Positions 16,601-25,941 of a DNA stretch of 54,878 bases are shown here, piece by piece (the stretch's first letter is position 1; the number at the start of each line of letters is the position of its first letter). The notes under the pieces are model-generated. The model was not told the origin of the DNA. It did no database searches and saw only the letters and a program-made list of their open reading frames with translations. The stretch covers positions 1 through 54,878 of IMG/VR virus record IMGVR_UViG_3300030099_002160. One strand, written 5' to 3'. The position numbers were made by a program, and so were the translations under genes. Source of the DNA: a virus.

Positions 16601-19600
16601 AATGCCCTTCTACCAAATCTACCCATCCAAACATCTATAGTCGCATTGTGATCTCTTTGAGATAAGTTGTTGTAAAATTGAGCTGTCTTTAGAGCAGGCT
16701 TGCTTAACATCTCTGGAGTCCCTGTTTTGTCAGCAAACTCAAATCCTATCCAGTTACCGTATAGAACTCTTATGATGGCTCCGTTAACAGCTCCAAAAGA
16801 AGTTGGTCTACCATTAGATCCTAAAACATTTCTAGCCTTTTCTATTTCTTCTACTATTCTAGCATCATTAGAAGCACTTATCATTTTATTTTGAGCATTT
16901 ATCAGAGTCATACCACCCAGTTCATACTCTTTCAGAATGTAGTTTACGCTTTCATCATATATCTCAAGAGCTTTGTTTAGCTTGCCCTGTGAGTATAATC
17001 TTAGAGCTTCATCAGTTTTTTGTACGTTAACTTCTGGTGTCACCTGTGCAGAGCTAGCTCCAAGTAGTTCAAAATACATATTAGCAAAAGGACCAAACTT
17101 TTCTTGAACAATCTCTCTAGTATTTCTATACCATCCAACAGAATCATTCATAAAGTCATTTAAGTTCATACCAGATTGACTAACTACAGCGGGTAAATTT
17201 TGTAACTCACTAAATATAACATTAGAAGTAAATTTAACCTTTTGTTGATATTGCTGTTCTGAAGTTAATGTTCTATCTATATTTTGATTAAATATAGGTG
17301 CATCTAGTAATTCAAAACCAAAGTCTTTAAAAGCAACTTTACCACCCTTGGTAAATTTAGGGTATCCAGCTTGATTTAATACTATTTCCTCTGGCTGTAG
17401 CTGCTTGTCTGGATTATTTTCGTTATATGTATTAGAGTCTTCTACTTTCTTTAATGCTGATTGATACTTCTTTAACCTAGATCCTGAATACATATTTTCA
17501 TAAGTCTTAGGATTCTTAGATCTTTTTATCATTTTATGCAACTCAGTAACATCTTCAACTCTAAACTGCTTAGGATATTTTTTCTCCATAGCACTTATAA
17601 ACTTCTTTTTGTTACCTTTTACTAGCTCGTATTCTTTTACTGACTTATTGTATATATTACTTTGACCCCATAGGAAATAATTTTTAAGATCTGTTTTACT
17701 TATCCTTGATCCATCAGGCATCTTAAGTTTGCTTACAGCATCATTTACAGCTTTGGAAAAACCTTTACCTAATTTAAGACCAGATCTTATAGATCTAAGC
17801 AAAGCCTCAGCTAAAGCAATCCAGTTGTCTTTGGTGCCTAGCCCCATTAATATATCTGACTTGATAGTATTGTCTCTGTTTCTAGCTAGCCATTCTAATC
17901 TTTCATCTATCCATTTTAGCATAGAATCAATAGCTTCAGTAGAGTTATTAGGCTCAAAAGGATCCTTGATTGAAGATTGATTAGCGGATCTAGCAGAACC
18001 CAACAAGTCCATGAGTTTACCCGCTTCAGTAGACGAGAAAGACTTTCTACCAAGAGCTTCAGCAAAAGAAGTAAATGTTGTAGTGTTTTTGTCCAGCAAA
18101 GACACAAGGTTTTGATATGCTTCGTTTTTGGTTCTACCCATAGTTATACCTGTCCTTGTTTCTACAAAAGCAGGCTCTCCAGGTTTTTTTGTCAACTCTA
18201 TGTTTAGATTGTTTATAATACCTTTATATGTCTTGGTTCTGTAATCGTAAGAAAACATTTTATTGACAGTTTTAGGCATACCTTTTATGTCACGCATCCA
18301 GTCCTGGACAGGTGTAAAAGTTTTCAATAGGTCAACAGGGTCAGAAACATTTAATCCTCCATCTTCTACTTCTAGAGCCATAACCTCAGATATATTATAT
18401 ATAGTAGGCTCTTTTACTAAGGCGTTTACTATTACGCTTTGTTGTTCTGTTAAGGAAACTTCTATAGGCTTGCCTTCTAGCGAGTTAGCTGCTGCCTCTA
18501 ATACTATAGTGCTTTCTACATCTGGATACCTTGACTTTACCTTTTCAGTTATATTTCTAAATATATTTGTAGGCAAATCATTATTATAGAATAAATCATA
18601 GTTTGTTTTTATGTTAAGATCTTGGTAGAACTTATCTAAAGCATCAGCATAGTTTCTAGAGTCTGTTTTGTCTGGAAACAAATCTTTCTTTTCTTTCCTG
18701 TTATATTCTGCTTCTTCTTCTACATCTGAGTCAAACCTATCTTTTAGCTCGTCTAGCTGATCTTTAGTAAAATTAAAAGTGTTATTAACAAAGTTATTAA
18801 CAGAATCCCAGTCTCCTGATTTTACTCCTGCGTAGTACACCTTATACAAGTCCTCAGTGTTTGCCATTCTAAGATACAACTCATCTTTACTGTATTGATC
18901 TATAGATTCTTTTACAGGTCTACTAAGTGATTCTTTGATTAATTTATCAGCGGCATTTATATCTTTCTTTTCTTGTTCGTTAGCTTCTAACGCTGTCAGT
19001 CCATAGTCTGTTCCATCCTTGTCTGTTCTAATCATCATGGTATTCTGAAACTTTTCATCAATTTGTTTTTCAAGATCCAGATCATCATCTATTCTCAAGT
19101 TTATAGAACCGTTTTTTATTTTCTGTATAAAGGTAGGATCGTTAATCAAACTCTCCATAGCTCTTTTAGTAACATCTTTACCATTTACACTATATCTACC
19201 AGAAGGTGCGTTTAATAATTTTAAAGCATCTGGAGTCCCTTCTTTTGCTGTTTGATAGTCACTGTCAAGTAATGCCTTTACCTCTTCTCCAAAAGCTGAG
19301 TTTTTATACTGTTCAACAGACTCTAAGTATTTTGTTATAGCAGTGTAGTCTACGTCAGATAAATCTATGTTACCATCGTTATAGTCCTGTATCATCTGTT
19401 CTAGCTGTGCGTCTATACCTCTAGCTGTTGCAAGAGTAAACGCAGATGACATACCATAACACATAATAGCAGTGGTAATTAATTTATTTATTTTTTCATC
19501 TTTAGTTTCACCTATAGTTTTTGCAAAAGCCTTTTTGTAGTCAAAACCCATTTTGTCTAGGTTGTCTGTAAACTCACCAGCATATTCAGCAAATAGTTCA

Positions 19601-22548
19601 GCAGTACCACCGACACCCACTCTAGTACCTACTACACCTAATGCAAGACCACCCTTACCAACCTTTTCATATACAGACATAAGTGCTTTAGTATATTTAT
19701 TAGACTTAACCATCTGCTTAAACATGTTCTGAACAAAACCTTCAGCAGCACCCATTCTCCAATTTACAACATCTCCAGACGTAGCTTCAAATGCAGCGGC
19801 ACCTGTAATCATGTCCTTAGCCATGTCAAATACAAAAGCCCCAACAGGTGTTGATGTGGCTGCATTCTCTAGTTTTGCAAACTTAGGTATCTTTGATAAA
19901 GATGTTATACCAGCTCTAGCCAATGGGTATGTCAACAAAAGTTCACCCATAATATAAAATGTAGATCCAGCACCTTGACCCAACATATCTGTAAGATCAG
20001 TTTCTCCAGCTTTACTTTGTAGTTCGGTAACAGGAATGTTTTTTTGTCTAGCTATATTAGCGTAATTGTTTTGAACATCGTTATCGGTAAAAATAGGAGA
20101 CTTAGTAAAAGATTCTTTGAATGACTCACCAATTTGACTAAGTAATCTAGAGTTTTTTATAGAGCCTTTTCTATTGTTCCAAGCTTTACCAGGATCTACA
20201 TTATAAGCTAATACATTTTCTACAGCCATCAAAGATGTTATGTTATTGTTATATTTACCTCTGAAGTTTACAAGGTAGTTTAACATAGCTTTAACATCTT
20301 CCTTTGAGCTACCTTTTAACGGTCCTATAATGTTTTTTATGATAGCACCCTGAAAGTTATTATCTAACTGTCTAAGTTTATTAAAAGCACCTATAGCGAT
20401 ACCTTCATCCTCTAATGATCTGTCTAAATACTCTTGTTGCATAGGTGTGCCAGCGTAAGGACCAGATCTAACTTTTTCTCTTAAACCTGCATCAAACAGA
20501 AAGTCTCTCATCTCGCTCAAAGTCATTTTAGCACCACTAGGTAGAGTCATTTTGTTATTAGCAAAAACATCTTCCATAAGTTGTTTCTGAGCGTAAAAGT
20601 CGTTACTCTGCTCGGTAAGCATACTAGCTATCGTGCCCTCATCATATCCAGTGTCATACAGTTTAAGATATTCTTTTTCTTTTAGACTTACACCTTGACC
20701 TATTTCTTTTAATCCTGGATCTACAGCTGCACCAGACTCATCAAATAAAGCTTCATCTTTTGTTCTTTTTTCTAGTCTTAGCTGTTCAATTCTAGAGTCT
20801 ATATCAGAGAGTGTGGTTGTTAGATTTGATAATCTTTTAGCGTCATCGCCTGTTTGCTCACCTTCACTAAGCTCTTGTATCTGTGATCTTATTTGATTTC
20901 TTCTATCAACAAGACCTTTTATCTTAAAGTAACTATTTTCTGTATAATCATCAACAGAAGCAACTGAGCCTATTAGTGTTATTTGATCGTTTATAGTAAA
21001 CAGTGTAGATACTACTTTTGTTTTTTGATCGTCATATCTATCCTGCATAGAGTTTAATCCTGTGATGTAAGCTTCATTACCAAGCATATCCTCCTTACTA
21101 GAAAACTTACCATTTTCTTTTATGAAGTCTGTTGTATAGTTATTTAGCTTTGTATTTATTTTGTAAGGATCTAACAACTCATTATTTGCAGCTCTTCTAG
21201 GAGTTTCTAAATCTACATCTCTATATATGTTTTCATTAGGATCAACTAAGTTTTTATATAAATCATCTGGTGTAAACACTAAGTCTACCTGTGTATCTTT
21301 TAATTTTAAATTAGAAGTTTTTGGATGATTAACAAAGTATCTAGCAGAAGTAGAACTAGCATTATCTAATATATTTTTGTATAAGTTTTCCTTGTGTAAG
21401 TTATACACTTCTAATACCTTTTGATTATCAAGATATTTATTTTGGTTTTCAGTAGACAAGTCATCAATACTACCTTCAGCTAGTAATTCTTTTTGTTGTT
21501 TCTCTAGTCTACTTATTTCCGCATTCATATTCATGTAAGACTCAAACTGAGCTAGTCCTTTAGAATTAACAGGTAGTGACCCATCATCCTCTATCTCATC
21601 GCTCATCAAATCTTTTAACATGCTTACACCACTTTTTCTTAGTGGTTTTAATATTTTACCTACCGTAGTTTTAGCTTGATTTGGATAGATACCTATTTTG
21701 TTTTTAGGTATCATAAATATATCATCATCTGAGTTGTTGTCGTACAATCTCATTATGTTCTTACCTCTGTCAGATATTTTTAAAGAGTTGTCAAACTCTA
21801 TATCAACAGATTCAGCTGGCTCAAAGAAATTACCTGGCTTAGTGATTACTTTAGCATTTGTCTTAGTAGGACTTTCAGGATCCTCATCCTCTAATAAATA
21901 ATCAAAGTTTGCGTTTGGTGCCTTAGAGTAAAGATCTAGAGACTTAAATACAGATGTTGTGTCCTTTGGGTTTTCGTAATATTTTTTAAAGTCAGTATCG
22001 TCTTTTATTTTGTTAAGATTATTTTTAACCTCTTCACTTTTTCGTGACTTGTTTAGGTTTTTAATATCTATTTCTTCTTGATACTTTAGTTTTAAAGACT
22101 CTTTGATAGCTTGCGGCACTAGATCTTCGAATACTATAACACCATCCTTGGAGTAGTTACCACCTATGGGGTCGTAGTCCCACACGTCTTGATCACTATC
22201 ATCAAGTGGACCAATGGGTCTTGTATCTACAGAAGCTCCTTCCTGTGCCTTAAACGGTTTTTTTGTTGCCGACTGCCCCGATTCTCCAGTTGCCGATCCT
22301 AATAAACCATTTGCCGAATCTTTTTTTTTTAACCCATACCTGTTTTTGATTTGATTCATTTGATCTTTAGTAGGGTGTTTACCTACTAATCCTGAGTACA
22401 TGCCCATGATCATATTGTCATAGTCACCATCAAAATTCATTAATATTGAATCAATCTGGTATTGGTTTGGAGTTTTCTTGGTTAATTGCTTGTAAAAGTC
22501 TTTTATAAACTTTACAGCTCTTTTATCATTTTGATAAACTATTGCCAT
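10684..22548 (-). CDS. Giant polyvalent virion-type protein (3954 residues)
   Basis: A single uninterrupted frame of 3954 codons, roughly 440 kDa, one fifth of the window. N-terminus (1-75): a helical module with NFDGDYDNMIMGMYSGL and a RYGLKKKD end. Next come a KAQEGASVD linker, a long charged helical region, and a Gly/Ala-rich hydrophobic region (about 855-1035, GELLLTYPLARAG ... MCYGMSSAFTLATARG). About residues 1930-2055 contain TIDVWMGRFG and later QAIIWQYEQ, a pattern I recall from large phage polyproteins (DUF7178-like). About 2876 reads YIPRRFIHHSV. About 3075-3365 reads TGNLGIFFFLNNARLD, AYLNAGLQVMYSRL and FYAATAFSLSAAF, resembling the LPD38-type domain of large polyvalent proteins. 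The position, after the nozzle and internal proteins, is that of proteins ejected with the DNA. No polymerase or transglycosylase motif was found. Confidence 0.85.
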   Translation of the reverse strand: MAIVYQNDKRAVKFIKDFYKQLTKKTPNQYQIDSILMNFDGDYDNMIMGMYSGLVGKHPTKDQMNQIKNRYGLKKKDSANGLLGSATGESGQSATKKPFKAQEGASVDTRPIGPLDDSDQDVWDYDPIGGNYSKDGVIVFEDLVPQAIKESLKLKYQEEIDIKNLNKSRKSEEVKNNLNKIKDDTDFKKYYENPKDTTSVFKSLDLYSKAPNANFDYLLEDEDPESPTKTNAKVITKPGNFFEPAESVDIEFDNSLKISDRGKNIMRLYDNNSDDDIFMIPKNKIGIYPNQAKTTVGKILKPLRKSGVSMLKDLMSDEIEDDGSLPVNSKGLAQFESYMNMNAEISRLEKQQKELLAEGSIDDLSTENQNKYLDNQKVLEVYNLHKENLYKNILDNASSTSARYFVNHPKTSNLKLKDTQVDLVFTPDDLYKNLVDPNENIYRDVDLETPRRAANNELLDPYKINTKLNNYTTDFIKENGKFSSKEDMLGNEAYITGLNSMQDRYDDQKTKVVSTLFTINDQITLIGSVASVDDYTENSYFKIKGLVDRRNQIRSQIQELSEGEQTGDDAKRLSNLTTTLSDIDSRIEQLRLEKRTKDEALFDESGAAVDPGLKEIGQGVSLKEKEYLKLYDTGYDEGTIASMLTEQSNDFYAQKQLMEDVFANNKMTLPSGAKMTLSEMRDFLFDAGLREKVRSGPYAGTPMQQEYLDRSLEDEGIAIGAFNKLRQLDNNFQGAIIKNIIGPLKGSSKEDVKAMLNYLVNFRGKYNNNITSLMAVENVLAYNVDPGKAWNNRKGSIKNSRLLSQIGESFKESFTKSPIFTDNDVQNNYANIARQKNIPVTELQSKAGETDLTDMLGQGAGSTFYIMGELLLTYPLARAGITSLSKIPKFAKLENAATSTPVGAFVFDMAKDMITGAAAFEATSGDVVNWRMGAAEGFVQNMFKQMVKSNKYTKALMSVYEKVGKGGLALGVVGTRVGVGGTAELFAEYAGEFTDNLDKMGFDYKKAFAKTIGETKDEKINKLITTAIMCYGMSSAFTLATARGIDAQLEQMIQDYNDGNIDLSDVDYTAITKYLESVEQYKNSAFGEEVKALLDSDYQTAKEGTPDALKLLNAPSGRYSVNGKDVTKRAMESLINDPTFIQKIKNGSINLRIDDDLDLEKQIDEKFQNTMMIRTDKDGTDYGLTALEANEQEKKDINAADKLIKESLSRPVKESIDQYSKDELYLRMANTEDLYKVYYAGVKSGDWDSVNNFVNNTFNFTKDQLDELKDRFDSDVEEEAEYNRKEKKDLFPDKTDSRNYADALDKFYQDLNIKTNYDLFYNNDLPTNIFRNITEKVKSRYPDVESTIVLEAAANSLEGKPIEVSLTEQQSVIVNALVKEPTIYNISEVMALEVEDGGLNVSDPVDLLKTFTPVQDWMRDIKGMPKTVNKMFSYDYRTKTYKGIINNLNIELTKKPGEPAFVETRTGITMGRTKNEAYQNLVSLLDKNTTTFTSFAEALGRKSFSSTEAGKLMDLLGSARSANQSSIKDPFEPNNSTEAIDSMLKWIDERLEWLARNRDNTIKSDILMGLGTKDNWIALAEALLRSIRSGLKLGKGFSKAVNDAVSKLKMPDGSRISKTDLKNYFLWGQSNIYNKSVKEYELVKGNKKKFISAMEKKYPKQFRVEDVTELHKMIKRSKNPKTYENMYSGSRLKKYQSALKKVEDSNTYNENNPDKQLQPEEIVLNQAGYPKFTKGGKVAFKDFGFELLDAPIFNQNIDRTLTSEQQYQQKVKFTSNVIFSELQNLPAVVSQSGMNLNDFMNDSVGWYRNTREIVQEKFGPFANMYFELLGASSAQVTPEVNVQKTDEALRLYSQGKLNKALEIYDESVNYILKEYELGGMTLINAQNKMISASNDARIVEEIEKARNVLGSNGRPTSFGAVNGAIIRVLYGNWIGFEFADKTGTPEMLSKPALKTAQFYNNLSQRDHNATIDVWMGRFGRRALYDSAYKQTGSQPTGPVYWRRRQPQERGVSDPDFKFMQDVLRDLTSTRDLSSLFGVDNIEIEDVQAIIWQYEQTLWDTMGFRNIEKLTTMDSKIKANGTVERLSVGASAFIGQDKEMHMANVYNKLYPAIERGATDEELIQISMQTLKGSVRFDQAKKNMEEAIRSLNPLMSRVEITEGVYNNQAEPNITTEAVIPKGADISVIVNQAMDIGYYNGQTSVFVSRTTSQDHPNARPYRRIEFDSPLTDTDKEFLVNALNTSDISGYSFNYNQQKQIVGVEFQLVPEYAMNTKSFNNIDDIIGEENWINSQNKFDQDAESVREKLENNNIKINYFEKNYVNTKVFTNGEYKTIKEKDKSFDTDLRSELTRRQSTLDLGFAAEDISDVRKRHGEDARSVPRFQKLITLAEKLDALYNSMLKEGHLYSDFGFRQAFMTAIKLASISLRTTANVGHAIDRAIKYLKDTGQHTSELEFSIKEFFKNEIFDDYHLHEQNPKTSIGDVEVTEESALTEEEQKELDEKETLLDQQSVPSINSSKPDGYTSEEVNKLDKVLESNIDNSYRNKSTNAIFTYFLSQAQQAVAKFKAGQVGSLRSKLMEGSVDSRYFIRKSLELAARKYDLEPQAMDNLMSLIRWNNSPGTARHYADKFSNPIFYKMSNDQIRELGTIMLLRRVIVLDDEFDRRKLVLDEVIKEINQKYEDINTLKDSRDEAKGIMGPPTEESKDITRQIRQTERDIRILVTQAKNLYPFSEKGEDGKIKDKRVKMDLVFEKSDFGFRPSEYKLVLVENGEYVKDGFMEVEVPPGLEMKNIEGDLNINPWRLLHPKLSLDGQPRTGEVLSKETAQAILDSKKTKPDFEFLNKKADEVFSVHKDLLKRKWEGGLIDNITYANLKDLDYIPRRFIHHSVISEDNVINIKMPGTVKVHNVANPLKEIGLGSDEVLFTDPVKLLEGNIGSTFSILATNEAINSIYNTISIIEKAQSETNPKRFGLARRIFGEYENNPIPVSEVVGYTVTKDRPYVPEYTNSINGATNQYYLVPVRINGDVKKMALTEEAYQSLFNRPGLSQNIDSLLTVPGVGAALRFNATLANYLKTFATGNLGIFFFLNNARLDMTQQVQFSDSYNYNFWNRLFLPLKYFNAVVDWASVSSEAFSHVLNVRGRLAKGTDVPTPLVDEYMLGGGNLDFFNTQGINSENGNVKAYKDPLEQYIDKLQKEQGLTYNQAVEAANQASLSGQIVLDPDDQPFSDPNKVNALRKTMEYFGSLNQWSELMGRLANTQRWKSTYIKKFKKENGRDPNEEEYKEIVRLAVGNAVDYANFNGGGNEIKSLDKKAGFAYLNAGLQVMYSRLKYAKKNKAQFFWDLAQSQFIFYAATAFSLSAAFRLYRDEDEKERIDKELDKNFMDQNQNKFNNIRSVKKLEKMYDKAITSGNTTDAEIINDLIKLREQEEDLLRQDKENTEYLYDKVSEYDKKNHTVVMLPWSGHDYLDPEKEQNLKIAIENMRLEYLENPTIELSERIRALEKERRQNTVTNPSYLKLPTDLSLDFIKLPAQDLAYQNITGRPSANTRKDYLDMFKKSMPIPTEGVLASNPGISAFYKIYKNYDLWREEQVWRGDPNVIGPLRMRNLSSEEDQLIKALATTFDYASDFLGDGRMVRNVVDPLANTQNLKEGLGSVFTNLDRNPWYQTFNNVYTVGGNVLRPDADKIETDKAFIEFTEDFFGPAKDRFIGKVDLTERDVDPLVENTKTLVNENANVNYVFDQYFRQVAKDMGVTYDSQNKTYVDKEGNIFTLPLDDNGELREEYRDKTLPEIMQTLDNVMVVEAVKKSVKELSKEPGFIETHVFDKNDWKRWLTGYHNNITYASIGDPTIVELVRQYRDGDKNRSAITRVLLQETSDKPGEINVAIGRAFDSMGIEITKDEEYNRYYKNARKVFREYKDVLRMPDGQEKKLDSIKKLPLATGFFFEDLIKDVNIPLD

Positions 22549-22574
22549 AATTTTATTTTAAATAATTAATATTT

Positions 22575-24725
22575 TTATCCTACGTTACCACCAAAGGTAA
22601 AGTCAAATACTGCGTCAGAAGTAATTTCATCACCCTTTTTTCTTTTAGTTCCACTTTCATCTAAGTAAAATATTCCAGTTTCATTAAGTCCTTCTATATA
22701 ATCTATATAATTTTTATAATCTTCATCAGTAGAAACTCTATTGTTTAGTGGGAAGAACATGTCTGCATTTCTAACAGTGTTTAATATAATGTCCATATCT
22801 TGAGCGTCCAAAGGTTGACCATTTATAATTATTTTACCATCTGGTCTTATGTCAGCCTCAATATTTTCTTTAAGTTTATCTTCATCTCTAGGTGTAAACT
22901 TACCAAACAAAGCAGGTATAATGATAGCATTATCAGCCTGTTCTTGACTGTCAAACACAAAGCTTGATCTACTGTTCTGCATATCCTCTGGTCTTCCTTG
23001 ATAAGCATCTGTATCATACTTAATAATTTCACCTGTTCTTTTATCTACAGCTATAGCTACAATAGCACCAGCATTTACTTTTCCAGAAACACCATTTAAG
23101 AGATCTCTGCTAAACTCTTCACCGCTAAACACAAAGCCAACATCATCTTTATTTCTTAACAATCTTTCATTACCAACATTAACAAAGTTATGAGTTCCAA
23201 ATGTAACATCTTGACCTTTTAATTGATCTCTACTTTCTAGTCTAAACTCTTGAATACCAACTGTGTTGCCTAATATTGAAGATCTACTACCCTTATTTTC
23301 ATTCCATTTAAATGTAGCTGGCACAGTACCTTGAGGAGCTGAACCCTGATCAAACTGAGCGTAACCAGTCATAAAGTCATTAAGAATCATTTCTGCTACT
23401 ACGTCTCTAGCATTTTCTATTCTCTGTCCCTTTTTCTCACCCCACTGATATTCTACATTATAATCACTAAACAGTTCACTATTTGACAATTTACCCAAAT
23501 CTCCATCTCCTTCTTTTACCATCTGTAAAAACACTCGAGTAAAACCTTCAGGCATCTGACCATTAGGATTAGCATCTCTATACATTCTTTCAGCAGCTTC
23601 CAATACAGCCCTGTTCATTACTCTATCTGTAAAAGAGTTTATTTCTTCGCCAAATGTTGCTTGTGTCACAGCTTGTTGTCTTAAATCAGATACTGCCTGA
23701 TTAGTCAAGTATTTATTAGGACTTATTTCGTTTGGTTGATCTAAAATATTACTGTAACTTAATTTATCTGCAAAATGAGATATGCCAAGTAGCTGTGTAG
23801 CTTGCTTACTTAGTTTTGCCTTATCAAATTTGCCCAGACTAAAGTAGTCGAAAAAATTTTCACCACCGTATTGAGGCACGTTTTTATCAGTAAAAGAAAA
23901 TTTGGTAGGATCCACCACCTCGTCCATTAAATCTTGATAAGCATATCTTATGGTGCCATCTTCATTTCTTAATGCCACTGGTTCTACACGTCCCCTACCA
24001 CCTTCTATACCTCCTCTATTCTTAAAAGCTCTAATTGGATTTCCATCCACGTCTACCATTACCTCTTCTCCTGTAGCTTCATCTTTAACAAAAACATATT
24101 GTTTGTTTTCTTCTGTACTACCCTCTGCTAGAGCGGCTTCTTGGTAGTAATCTTTATTACCACTATCGTGACCATACCACATGTAGCTTAGGTCTTGATA
24201 AGTTTGACCCTCTTTTAAATTAGCATCTAACATTGATTTGGTTAAAGGCACATCTATAGTTTTTAAGTTACTAAGATCATATACGGGCAGACCGTATTCA
24301 TCTACCTCAATAACCATAGCGTGGAACTCATTCATGTTCTTAACATAAGCCTGAGTGTGTAGTCCTATCTTATTTATTTCTATATCTCTAGTGTCACTGG
24401 CTGCACCTTTTATGGGGTCATATTCTCCAAAGTAGTTATCATCAGGAGTGTTTTTATCATATAACTCATTAACATTTTCTTTGTTATAAACATACTGAGC
24501 CTCTATAAGAGTGTTGTATAAGTCATTGAATTTTGCGTCAGCGTTTTCTTCTATATTAGGAGTCTTAAACGGAGAGTTCTTCATTTCTTTCTCACTCGGC
24601 TTTTTATCCTGAGCATACCTCTTCTTCATTAGAGCAAGTTTTTCCTTCTCTATGTCATTCAACTTAAAATTAGGTATCTGAAAACCGTCAGTTTTTACAA
24701 AAGCACCTCCTCCGTATAATCCCAT
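22575..24725 (-). CDS. Putative internal virion (cargo) protein
   Basis: A 716-residue, mildly acidic protein opening MGLYGGGAFVKTDGF, mostly mixed alpha/beta without membrane segments. YFGEYDPIKG (about residue 97) resembles YDPIGG near the start of the giant protein, and a GKIIINGQPLDAQDMDIIL block lies near residue 635. It is sandwiched between the 392-residue Gly-Gly-motif protein and the giant protein, 1 base and 26 bases away, the place where T7- and crAss-like phages encode ejected proteins. No enzymatic motif is visible. The role as virion cargo is inferred from position. Confidence 0.6.
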   Translation of the reverse strand: MGLYGGGAFVKTDGFQIPNFKLNDIEKEKLALMKKRYAQDKKPSEKEMKNSPFKTPNIEENADAKFNDLYNTLIEAQYVYNKENVNELYDKNTPDDNYFGEYDPIKGAASDTRDIEINKIGLHTQAYVKNMNEFHAMVIEVDEYGLPVYDLSNLKTIDVPLTKSMLDANLKEGQTYQDLSYMWYGHDSGNKDYYQEAALAEGSTEENKQYVFVKDEATGEEVMVDVDGNPIRAFKNRGGIEGGRGRVEPVALRNEDGTIRYAYQDLMDEVVDPTKFSFTDKNVPQYGGENFFDYFSLGKFDKAKLSKQATQLLGISHFADKLSYSNILDQPNEISPNKYLTNQAVSDLRQQAVTQATFGEEINSFTDRVMNRAVLEAAERMYRDANPNGQMPEGFTRVFLQMVKEGDGDLGKLSNSELFSDYNVEYQWGEKKGQRIENARDVVAEMILNDFMTGYAQFDQGSAPQGTVPATFKWNENKGSRSSILGNTVGIQEFRLESRDQLKGQDVTFGTHNFVNVGNERLLRNKDDVGFVFSGEEFSRDLLNGVSGKVNAGAIVAIAVDKRTGEIIKYDTDAYQGRPEDMQNSRSSFVFDSQEQADNAIIIPALFGKFTPRDEDKLKENIEADIRPDGKIIINGQPLDAQDMDIILNTVRNADMFFPLNNRVSTDEDYKNYIDYIEGLNETGIFYLDESGTKRKKGDEITSDAVFDFTFGGNVG

Positions 24726-24726
24726 A

Positions 24727-25905
24727 TTAGTATGTCATTTTAGATTTAGGCTTGTAAACCCTAGAGCCTTTTTTAGCTTTCATAGATTCTTTGCCCATCA
24801 TTTTTTCTTTATGTTCTTTAGCTTTTTGTTCATATTTAACAAATAGTCCTTTTAGCTTATTAAAAACACCTTTAGCATCATTATTAGCTATTAGAGATTC
24901 AAACTCTTCTACATCGTCTGGAGGCATTATAATCTCTCCACCTGTCATCTCTCCTATCTTTTCATCTTTACCACTAGGTCTTTTTTGTACTAAGTCTATA
25001 GGGTTCTCTTTGTGAGAAAACTTACCTGGAGATATATCTGGCTCACCAGCCTTTATCATATCCGAGTCACCCCCTTCTTCATAGTTCTTCATGTTAGCCC
25101 CTTCTTCCATGTTAGGAACTTTTGATCCCTCTTCACTCAAAGGAGTTAGAACATCTGCTGCTGCTGTCATTAGACCACTCACTACATCACCATAGGCTTC
25201 AGCTTGTTGTCCAAATAGATTTACCTGAGCTTCTAATATATCTCCTTGAACCGTTCCATATGCCTCTGTTAAGTCTCCAAAAACACCAGCTTCTCCTTGA
25301 AACTGAGCTATACCAGCTTGAGTGTCTTGTGCCGAGCCAGCAGTGGTAGCACCTACTATTTGTTGTAAAGCTGTCATGTCTTGTTTTGACTGAAGTGCTT
25401 TATCTTTCTGCTCTATCTGAGCTCCCACCTGTTGAGTCTTTAACGCTCCTGTGTCAGCAGCATCTAAAACACCTTTTAGACCACCCGTTCTACCAGTTCT
25501 ACTAAGAGCCTGCACACCAGTTCCAGCTAATCTTTCTTGCATGTCTGTACGATCCTCAACAAACTCCGTAGACGTGGGCTTTATAGGCTTTAACATACCA
25601 GGTATTTTACCAGGTAAATCCTGAAGTTCAGCTGAAGCTCCTGGAGGAGATGTCACGTTGGTATTAAAAGCGTCCATACCTGTCTGAAGTATTCCCTCTT
25701 CTCCACTCAAACTTATTTCACCTTGAAGATCTTCAAGTTTACCTTCTAAAATTTCAGCACTAAGAAGATTACCTACAGGATTACCTATAACATTTAGAAA
25801 AGACGCTAAATTAAAATAATTATCATCACCACTTTTCATCTTTTTGCCCTTATAAGACTTACCTCCCATTCTGTAATTAGGTGTATATGTTTTTTTCTTT
25901 TTCAT
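24727..25905 (-). CDS. Virion-associated protein with Gly-Gly motifs
   Basis: A 392-residue protein. It has a basic N-terminus with YRMGGKSYKGKK, an Ala/Gln-rich helical middle (QVGAQIEQKDKALQSKQDM; GIAQFQGEAG), a NYEEGGDSDM motif, then PGKFSHKENPIDLV...GEMTGGEIIMPPDD, and a helical Lys-rich end. The block G-K-F-S-H-x-x-N-P-I followed by x-x-T-G-G-E-x-I-x-x-x is familiar from internal or collar proteins of Bacteroidota podoviruses, where it precedes an L-I-x-x-x-D helix, here EFESLIANNDAKGVFNKL. It directly follows the nozzle gene. Likely an internal head or neck protein; the exact role is unknown. Confidence 0.65.
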   Translation of the reverse strand: MKKKKTYTPNYRMGGKSYKGKKMKSGDDNYFNLASFLNVIGNPVGNLLSAEILEGKLEDLQGEISLSGEEGILQTGMDAFNTNVTSPPGASAELQDLPGKIPGMLKPIKPTSTEFVEDRTDMQERLAGTGVQALSRTGRTGGLKGVLDAADTGALKTQQVGAQIEQKDKALQSKQDMTALQQIVGATTAGSAQDTQAGIAQFQGEAGVFGDLTEAYGTVQGDILEAQVNLFGQQAEAYGDVVSGLMTAAADVLTPLSEEGSKVPNMEEGANMKNYEEGGDSDMIKAGEPDISPGKFSHKENPIDLVQKRPSGKDEKIGEMTGGEIIMPPDDVEEFESLIANNDAKGVFNKLKGLFVKYEQKAKEHKEKMMGKESMKAKKGSRVYKPKSKMTY

Positions 25906-25941
25906 TTTTACAAATATATTTATATTTTTTTACAATTCCTA

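Noticed and set aside
22420-22450. FDGDYD in the giant protein as a DxDGD RNA polymerase active site
   Set aside because: It lies at residue about 39 in a short helical module; no surrounding double-psi barrel elements and the position is wrong for a polymerase core.
10684-22548. T7 gp16-type transglycosylase or N4-type polymerase motifs in the giant protein
   Set aside because: No E-x-GGN...GxxGxxQ block and no ordered polymerase A, B, C motifs could be found by reading.
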